A DNA stretch of 26,933 bases. It comes from a virus. The notes beneath the pieces were generated by a model. The model was given only the letters and a program-made list of their open reading frames with translations. It did no database searches and was not told the DNA's origin. The stretch is from IMG/VR virus record IMGVR_UViG_3300025086_000185, positions 1 to 26,933 of that record; one strand, given 5' to 3'. The translations under genes were made by a program, and so were the position numbers. Shown one piece after another: positions 23,122-26,933 of this stretch (position 1 is its first letter; each line of letters starts with the position of its first letter).

Positions 23122-24300
23122 TTGACCATCACCTTGCGACCCCATCAGAAGGAAGCAGTCAATGCGATGTGGGACAACAACAAAGGTCAGGTCATCATCC
23201 CTACTGGTGGTGGTAAGACCATCTGCATGATTGAAGATGCCATGACTAACATGGAACTGATCAATCGTGGTCAGACATTTGTTATTGTAGCACCACGTAT
23301 TCTGCTTGCCGAACAACTCTGCAAAGAATTTCTTGAGTTGATTGATACTACTTACACACATGTAATGCATGTTCATAGTGGTGAAACTGAGTTCTTCAGT
23401 AGCACCAAACCAGAGAAGATTGCATTATTCAATAATACTGCAAGATCTGCTGGTGAGAACTGCATTATCTTTACTACATACCATTCGTTGCACCGCATTC
23501 AAGAGGCAGATATTGAAGTAAACACCATTTACTTTGATGAAGCACATAATAGTGTGCAGCGTAACTTCTTCCCTGCTACTGAGTTCTTCTCTCACGATGC
23601 TGATCGTTGCTACTTTTTTACTGCTACTCCTAAGCATTCTCTTACCATCTTCAAACCAGGAATGAATGATGGTGCTGTCTACGGACAGGTGATTTGCAAT
23701 GTTCCTGCACCTAAACTTGTTGAAGAAGGTTATATTCTTCCCCCCAAGGTTGTGGTCCAGCAACTGCCACAGGGTGATTTCAAGCAGTCTGATGAGAGAA
23801 ACCTCCTGGATACTATTGATGCAAACTCGCTCAATAAGATTCTTATTGCTGCACGTTCTACCAAACAGATTGTGCGTCTTGTGAGTCAGTCTGACTTTTG
23901 CTATGAACTTAAGGAGCGTGGATACAACTGGATGTATATCACTAGCAAGACTGGTGCTATCATCAATGGTAAGAAAGTATCCCGTGAAGAGTTCTTCAAA
24001 ACTCTGAATCAGTGGGGTCAAGATGATACTCGTTTCGTCGTGATGCACCACAGCATTCTGTCTGAAGGCATCAACGTCAAGGGACTGGAGGCAGTCCTGT
24101 TCATGCGGAACATGGACTACATCGGAATCAGTCAGTCTATCGGTCGTGTGATCCGTCTGGGTGGCACTCAGAAGACCTTCGGACTGGTTTGTGTGCCTGT
24201 CTTTGACAAGGTGGGCATCAGCACTGCCAGGAGCGTTCAGGCAGTGGTTGACACTGTATTTGAGCAGGGTGAACCTGCCATCTCAGTGGTCCGGAAGTAG
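23122..24300 (+). CDS. uvsW: SF2 DNA helicase, UvsW-like
   Basis: 392 aa with a TTG start preceded by AGGAGA (23112-23117). Helicase motifs in order: RPHQ at 6-9, PTGGGKT (Walker A) at 27-33, APR at 58-60, DEAH at 139-142, TATP at 167-170, SEGINVKGLEAV at 314-325, and QSIGRVIR at 338-345. T4 UvsW unwinds branched DNA and R-loops and helps switch off origin-dependent replication. It is shorter than T4 UvsW (503 aa): the first motif starts at residue 6, so the N-terminal DNA-binding domain is missing. Placement after structural genes and beside small early-type genes fits cyanophage genomes. The last quarter of the gene is clearly more GC-rich than the first. It could instead be a distinct ResIII/XPB-like phage helicase. 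Confidence 0.7.
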   Translation: MTITLRPHQKEAVNAMWDNNKGQVIIPTGGGKTICMIEDAMTNMELINRGQTFVIVAPRILLAEQLCKEFLELIDTTYTHVMHVHSGETEFFSSTKPEKIALFNNTARSAGENCIIFTTYHSLHRIQEADIEVNTIYFDEAHNSVQRNFFPATEFFSHDADRCYFFTATPKHSLTIFKPGMNDGAVYGQVICNVPAPKLVEEGYILPPKVVVQQLPQGDFKQSDERNLLDTIDANSLNKILIAARSTKQIVRLVSQSDFCYELKERGYNWMYITSKTGAIINGKKVSREEFFKTLNQWGQDDTRFVVMHHSILSEGINVKGLEAVLFMRNMDYIGISQSIGRVIRLGGTQKTFGLVCVPVFDKVGISTARSVQAVVDTVFEQGEPAISVVRK

Positions 24301-24312
24301 AACTGTCCACCA

Positions 24313-24331
24313 GGAGCAGACACCCTGCTCC
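24313..24331 (+). terminator. Perfect 7-bp hairpin after the helicase gene
   Basis: GGAGCAG (24313-24319) and CTGCTCC (24325-24331) pair perfectly around a 5-nt loop, 12 nt after the helicase stop. There is no T-run after it, so termination would be weak. It may instead act as an RNA-processing or stabilising hairpin, or attenuator. Confidence 0.45.
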
Positions 24332-24335
24332 ACTC

Positions 24336-24344
24336 TGCTATAAT
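24336..24344 (+). promoter_or_regulatory. Extended -10 promoter for the small-gene cluster
   Basis: TGCTATAAT (24336-24344), again with no clear -35 and again directly after a hairpin. It lies 22 nt before the ATG at 24367, with AAGGA between them as the ribosome site. Confidence 0.55.
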
Positions 24345-24366
24345 TACAAAGTAATCAAGGAACACC

Positions 24367-24507
24367 ATGAAAGTCAAAGTTCAACTCTATGTTGCTGGTA
24401 ATGTATTTGATGAAATTGTGCAAGCAAAAAACTATGAGGATGCAAGAAAAACTGCACTTGCACGTAACCCTACGGCAACTATTGTGAGCGTCACTGCTGT
24501 GTTCTAA
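24367..24507 (+). CDS. Small conserved-type phage protein (46 aa)
   Basis: MKVKVQLYVAGNVFDEIVQA followed by KNYEDARKTALARNPTATIV and ending SVTAVF. A strand-helix-strand layout in which the A-R-x-T-A-L-A-R-N-P segment is the helix and its cap. I recall very similar 45-50-aa proteins next to the helicase gene in cyanophages; function unknown. AAGGA (24357-24361) precedes the ATG. The stop shares a base with the next start (TAATG), so the next gene is coupled. First gene after the extended -10 promoter. Confidence 0.7.
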   Translation: MKVKVQLYVAGNVFDEIVQAKNYEDARKTALARNPTATIVSVTAVF

Positions 24508-24737
24508 TGTCAGAATCAAAGGATTATAGAAAGTTCTACACTTGTCCTAATAGAGATATTCTGGGGGACAAGTGTGGTGATCCTGATGGTTATGTCACCA
24601 AGAATGGCATGTGGGTAGCAGTTCCTCTCGCAGGTTCAAAAAAATTTGTTATAATTAATAACGGATCGATTGTTCACACATCACGGAACTATCAATCTGC
24701 TGTCTCATACATAAAAAAGAACTCAAAAAAACGATGA
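24507..24737 (+). CDS. Hypothetical protein (76 aa)
   Basis: Starts MSESKDYRKFYTCPNRDILG and contains CGDPDGYVTKNGMWVAVPLA, then FVIINNGSIVHTSRNYQSAV and a basic end KKNSKKR. Two cysteines lie at residues 13 and 23. The second half looks like two strands and a helix. I do not recognise a family. Its start overlaps the previous stop and its stop overlaps the next start (ATGA), so it is embedded in a translationally coupled string. Confidence 0.55.
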   Translation: MSESKDYRKFYTCPNRDILGDKCGDPDGYVTKNGMWVAVPLAGSKKFVIINNGSIVHTSRNYQSAVSYIKKNSKKR

Positions 24738-24931
24738 TGAAGGACCAAAATCAAATCCCTGAAGGTGAAAGCAAGCAAGACAAATGGAATCGTGGTCTTG
24801 ACATTTTCATTGAATCTGTTATTAAACCTGATGCATCCCTTCGTCAGTGTGCTCACAACCAAAGATGCTATCATGAATTGATGGATGTTCGTTCTGATGT
24901 TCTTAATTATTTAAAAACAAAAAGATGGTAA
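24734..24931 (+). CDS. Hypothetical protein (65 aa)
   Basis: Either of two adjacent ATG codons (24734, 24737) could start it. The sequence is hydrophilic and probably all helical: KQDKWNRGLDIFIESVIKPD, then LRQCAHNQRCYHELMDVRSD and LNYLKTKRW. C-x-x-x-x-x-C with nearby His (CAHNQRCYH) might bind a metal, but spacing is not of a standard type. No family recognised. The gene overlaps its upstream neighbour by 4 nt. Confidence 0.55.
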   Translation: MMKDQNQIPEGESKQDKWNRGLDIFIESVIKPDASLRQCAHNQRCYHELMDVRSDVLNYLKTKRW

Positions 24932-24937
24932 AAAGTT

Positions 24938-25102
24938 ATGAATCCAGACGAAATTACTTTAGACACTACTAGCAGACAATTCACCTATGAAAAGATGTCT
25001 CGTGATCTTGACAAATTGAGCATGGAGGAATTGAGAGACATGTGTAAATGTTACATGAAACTCTATTTGAAACAACAAGAAGTTATGATTAAACTCTCAT
25101 GA
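24938..25102 (+). CDS. Hypothetical small helical protein (54 aa)
   Basis: MNPDEITLDTTSRQFTYEKM then SRDLDKLSMEELRDMCKCYM and KLYLKQQEVMIKLS. The last 35 residues form an amphipathic helix of the kind used in coiled-coil or helix-hairpin binding proteins. It starts 6 nt after the previous stop with no strong ribosome site, and its stop overlaps the next start (ATGA at 25099-25102), which supports it being a real gene. No family recognised. Confidence 0.55.
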   Translation: MNPDEITLDTTSRQFTYEKMSRDLDKLSMEELRDMCKCYMKLYLKQQEVMIKLS

Positions 25103-25278
25103 AAAATGAAACACGTCTCATAATGGAGTCACAACTGAACAATGTCTGCAAAATTCTCAACGGAAAATGGTACAGAACATCACTTCTCAACTCCAGAGGA
25201 GAAACAGAAGAAAGAATCATCATATCTTATTCCAATTTTGATGCTTCTGGAAATGATATCATGAACAAAAATAAATAA
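25099..25278 (+). CDS. Hypothetical protein (59 aa)
   Basis: MKNETRLIMESQLNNVCKIL then NGKWYRTSLLNSRGETEERI and IISYSNFDASGND. One helix followed by two or three strands is likely. An internal ATG at residue 9 (25123) is an alternative start. Start coupled to the previous gene by ATGA. Function unknown. Confidence 0.5.
   Translation: MKNETRLIMESQLNNVCKILNGKWYRTSLLNSRGETEERIIISYSNFDASGNDIMNKNK
25270..25277 (+). promoter_or_regulatory. Possible late-type motif before the 104-aa gene
   Basis: AATAAATA fits NATAAATA and lies 21 nt before the ATG at 25299, but it is made of the last Lys-Asn-Lys codons and stop of the previous gene in a very A-rich stretch, so it may be chance. Confidence 0.25.
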
Positions 25279-25298
25279 AAACAAAGAAGTATAAACAT

Positions 25299-25613
25299 AT
25301 GCTATCCACACAATATCGTCTTCGTCTGGAGTTTATTTGTAAATGCATTGCAAATGGAGAAGAAGTGAAATTTGATGATATGGTTTGGGCACAGAAACTT
25401 GCCAAAGCAAACACAACAGCAAATGAAATGTTGAAGAAGGCAAGAAGACAATCTGCTCAAGATATTCAAGAAGGAAGTATCGATGATTTTTGCAATAGGA
25501 TGGGACTAGGAGACCCGGATCCATCCAAACATAGCACAGGGTTTCAAAATACAGACGAAATCGTAGAGTGGTTTCATCAAGATAAACCTGATGACTGGAG
25601 GCAACGTGACTAA
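25299..25613 (+). CDS. Conserved-type cyanophage hypothetical protein (104 aa)
   Basis: The N-terminal half is basic and helical: YRLRLEFICKCIANGEEVKF then MVWAQKLAKANTTANEMLKK and ARRQSAQD. The second half carries GLGDPDPSKHSTGF (70-83) and an acidic end FHQDKPDDWRQRD. I recall the combination of the A-N-T-T-A helix with a later G-D-P-D-P motif from many marine T4-like phages, always without known function. AAGAAG precedes the start. It overlaps the next gene by 8 nt if that gene starts at GTG 25606. Confidence 0.65.
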   Translation: MLSTQYRLRLEFICKCIANGEEVKFDDMVWAQKLAKANTTANEMLKKARRQSAQDIQEGSIDDFCNRMGLGDPDPSKHSTGFQNTDEIVEWFHQDKPDDWRQRD

Positions 25614-25872
25614 TGACTTTCTAGACAACTTGGCAGCAAATCAGTATCTTAAGATGCATCAACCTAAAAAGATGAACATCACTCCTCAAACATATATTGA
25701 TATGAATAAGGAGTTTGAAGAAGAAGGCACTGCCGTTAGAATTGAAGTTCCCACACAGGAAGCAATCGATAAGTGGTTAAATCACAAGGAGGACATTCAC
25801 AAACGAACTACAGAACCAGTTGACATGGTTGCTAAAATGTGGGAGAAGTATAGGGAAGAGAATGATAATTGA
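25606..25872 (+). CDS. Hypothetical protein (88 aa)
   Basis: I place the start at GTG 25606 because GGAGG (25597-25601) lies just upstream and gives only an 8-nt overlap; an in-frame ATG at 25591 would add five residues and a 23-nt overlap but has no ribosome site. The protein is mainly helical and charged: NDFLDNLAANQYLKMHQPKK, TPQTYIDMNKEFEEEGTAVR, then EAIDKWLNHKEDIHKRTTEP and MWEKYREENDN. No family recognised. The end overlaps the next gene by 11 nt. Confidence 0.55.
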   Translation: MTNDFLDNLAANQYLKMHQPKKMNITPQTYIDMNKEFEEEGTAVRIEVPTQEAIDKWLNHKEDIHKRTTEPVDMVAKMWEKYREENDN

Positions 25873-26056
25873 TTATGACCACAAGCAGATAGAAGTTCCG
25901 CAAGAAATTGTTGAATACTGTGATGTTTTCACATATGATGCAGATCATGACGATTTACGTTATATTGATTGTGTTTACATGCACATGGGTTATTATGGAA
26001 ACAGCATAGATCATTTGTATGAACTACGCCAACAAATTGTCCCTGTCTTTGATTAA
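25862..26056 (+). CDS. Hypothetical acidic protein (64 aa)
   Basis: MIIDYDHKQIEVPQEIVEYC then DVFTYDADHDDLRYIDCVYM and HMGYYGNSIDHLYELRQQIV. Strongly acidic with many Asp, Tyr and His. I start it at ATG 25862, just after GGGAAG, rather than at the upstream in-frame ATG 25820, because the extra 14 residues lie fully inside the previous gene and give an odd basic leader. The stop codon is directly followed by the next ATG (TAAATG). Confidence 0.5.
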   Translation: MIIDYDHKQIEVPQEIVEYCDVFTYDADHDDLRYIDCVYMHMGYYGNSIDHLYELRQQIVPVFD

Positions 26057-26518
26057 ATGAAAGAGTTTGATTATGAACTTGATTACAAGTCACTTGATTT
26101 CACAGATGCAGAAACTCGCAAACTTTATCGCATTGGAAGGGGCGAACAAGGAGTGCTATTGGTACGCCCTTACACTAACGACATATGTGCTCATTGGAGA
26201 TTTGTAGATGAAGAGACTGCTGTTAAGTCTTCTGATACGATTTACCAGATGTTCTGTACTTACAGACGGAAGAAAGATTTTATTGGCATGGACATGGCAC
26301 GGAAATTCCTTGAAATGGGTTTCACTCGCGCCAGAAGGTATGCCAATCACTCTTCGGGACGCAAATATGATTCCAACAGGAAAGTTCGTCCGCAGGAATC
26401 AGATTGGAGAACGAATGAGAAAGCAAAAGCTGCAGCAATCTTCAAGGTAATTCGTGATAAGGCAGCATATGATCCTACATATAAAGAAATGAGAAAGGAA
26501 TGGAGGTCAAATGAGTGA
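26057..26518 (+). CDS. DUF4385 family protein
   Basis: 153 aa matching the DUF4385 pattern almost throughout: FDYELDYKSLDFTDAETRKL at 4-23, YRIGRGEQGVLLVRPYT, CAHWRFVDEETAVKSSDTIY, then DFIGMDMARKFLEMGFTRAR and RYANHSSGRKYDSNRKV. The family occurs in marine phages, bacteria and algae and has no assigned biochemical role. The basic Arg/His/Lys block near the end could bind nucleic acid. The ATG follows the previous stop with no gap, so translation is by re-initiation. It is the best-conserved protein of the small-gene cluster. Confidence 0.8.
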   Translation: MKEFDYELDYKSLDFTDAETRKLYRIGRGEQGVLLVRPYTNDICAHWRFVDEETAVKSSDTIYQMFCTYRRKKDFIGMDMARKFLEMGFTRARRYANHSSGRKYDSNRKVRPQESDWRTNEKAKAAAIFKVIRDKAAYDPTYKEMRKEWRSNE

Positions 26519-26663
26519 GCAAAAACATATTGTGTGCCTCAAATGTGGTGGAAAAGGATGTGAAGTTTGTCACTCTGGGTGGGAATGTACTATGACAGAG
26601 TTTGGTGTATGTAATAAGTGTGATATGGGCTGGGAGATAGGGAGAAATACAAATGAAAGATAG
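26511..26663 (+). CDS. Small zinc-ribbon/DnaJ-like Cys-rich protein (50 aa)
   Basis: Preceded by GGAGGT (26502-26507) and overlapping the DUF4385 gene by 8 nt. The protein holds seven cysteines: CLKCGGKGCEVCHSGWEC near residues 9-26 and CNKCDMGWEIG at 35-45. C-x-x-C-G-G-K-G-C is close to the CxxCxGxG repeats of the DnaJ zinc-finger domain, and two C-x-x-C pairs plus C-x-x-C could bind one or two zinc ions. It may be an adaptor or folding-related protein; the exact role is unknown. Confidence 0.65.
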   Translation: MSEQKHIVCLKCGGKGCEVCHSGWECTMTEFGVCNKCDMGWEIGRNTNER

Positions 26664-26811
26664 TAATGGGTGGACAATAAGGGATCCTATTAGTGATGAT
26701 GAGTGTATCTTAATTTGCTTGCGTAATGCTCCATGTGGGACTGATATGAAACAAGTGAACAAACTTATTAAACATTATGAATTAAAAAATGATTCGATCC
26801 AACATTCTTGA
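26653..26811 (+). CDS. Hypothetical protein (52 aa)
   Basis: MKDSNGWTIRDPISDDECIL then ICLRNAPCGTDMKQVNKLIK and HYELKNDSIQHS. The start overlaps the zinc-ribbon gene by 11 nt, after GGGAGA, and the 3' end overlaps the next gene by 23 nt. Short and without a recognised family, but the coupled overlaps and ribosome site support translation. Confidence 0.45.
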   Translation: MKDSNGWTIRDPISDDECILICLRNAPCGTDMKQVNKLIKHYELKNDSIQHS

Positions 26812-26933
26812 ACCAGAGTTCAATATTCTGTTTCCGTATCAAACATTTCCGTGGAGATTGGAGTATGATAGAACTGTGTGTCACTTTGAGTGTGAAGAAC
26901 ACTTGCAAAAATACCTTGACAGGTATAAACTAA
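26789..26933 (+). CDS. Hypothetical protein, 3' end outside window
   Basis: The first 48 residues are open to the window edge: MIRSNILEPEFNILFPYQTF then PWRLEYDRTVCHFECEEHLQ and KYLDRYKL. C-H-F-E-C-E-E-H followed by L-x-K-Y-L resembles a short C-x-x-x-C-x-x-H motif and a helix that I have seen in cyanophage hypothetical proteins. Start overlaps the previous gene by 23 nt. Confidence 0.5.
   Translation, partial: MIRSNILEPEFNILFPYQTFPWRLEYDRTVCHFECEEHLQKYLDRYKL

Noticed and set aside
23425-24051. 208-codon open frame antisense to the helicase
   Set aside because: The plus strand has complete SF2 helicase motifs across the same bases; the antisense translation shows no recognisable motif.
24647-24655. 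TG-T-TATAAT extended -10 inside the 76-aa gene
   Set aside because: Within coding sequence, no hairpin or -35 partner, and 79 nt from the next start; likely chance in an A/T-rich stretch.
25820-25861. Upstream ATG for the acidic 64-aa gene
   Set aside because: Adds 14 basic residues wholly inside the preceding gene; ATG 25862 has a GGGAAG just upstream.
1-26933. tRNA genes, integrase, insertion sequences or attachment sites
   Set aside because: No cloverleaf-like sequence, recombinase motif or terminal inverted repeats was recognised by eye; a tRNAscan run would be needed to exclude tRNAs formally.

Overview
The window is a dense, AT-rich piece of a T4-like (straboviral/cyanomyovirus-type) marine phage genome. 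It carries recognisable T4 baseplate and tail genes (gp48, gp53, gp4, a gp54-like tube protein, gp26, gp27 and the gp5 OB fold) in the divergent form seen in marine cyanophages. It also has very long repeat-rich structural proteins with peptidase S74 chaperones, a UvsW-type helicase, a DUF4385 protein and T4-type late-promoter motifs (NATAAATA / CTAAATA). The host is probably a picocyanobacterium, but host identity is an inference from family resemblance only.

Layout. (1) 1-1473, minus strand: gp4, gp53, gp48, read leftward; gp48 runs off the left edge. (2) 1474-1514: a compact divergent promoter in which two 8-bp late-promoter motifs form an inverted repeat. (3) 1515-8851, plus strand: tube-initiator-like protein, gp26, a 59-aa -1-frame ORF, two tape-measure-like proteins (the second with an amidase domain), gp27 and the gp5 OB-fold protein. 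(4) 8904-12368: a 953-aa transglycosylase-bearing structural protein and a beta-helix spike-like protein. The functions that T4 places in one gp5 chain are here spread over three cistrons. (5) 12378-22978: fibre and structural proteins, including a 1916-aa and a 935-aa chain. (6) 22979-23121: terminator plus tandem host-type promoters, marking the switch from late structural to early/middle genes. (7) 23122-24300: SF2 helicase. (8) 24313-26933: a hairpin/promoter cassette followed by ten small overlapping genes, mostly unknown, the last cut by the right edge.

The genes of regions 1-5 together specify the central baseplate hub, tail tube start, cell-wall-degrading puncturing device and fibres, expressed late. 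Regions 7-8 are replication/host-takeover type genes. No stretch longer than 300 bases lacks a gene; the largest gaps are the 143-bp gap at 22979-23121 and the 66-bp gap at 24301-24366.

The strongest unusual signal is at 3451-3494: an in-frame T TTT TTC slippery heptamer at the end of gene 26, a short spacer, and a 12-bp hairpin that buries the ATG of the next ORF. This is a textbook layout for programmed -1 frameshifting that would make a gp26-59aa fusion, like the lambda gpG/gpGT tail assembly chaperones.
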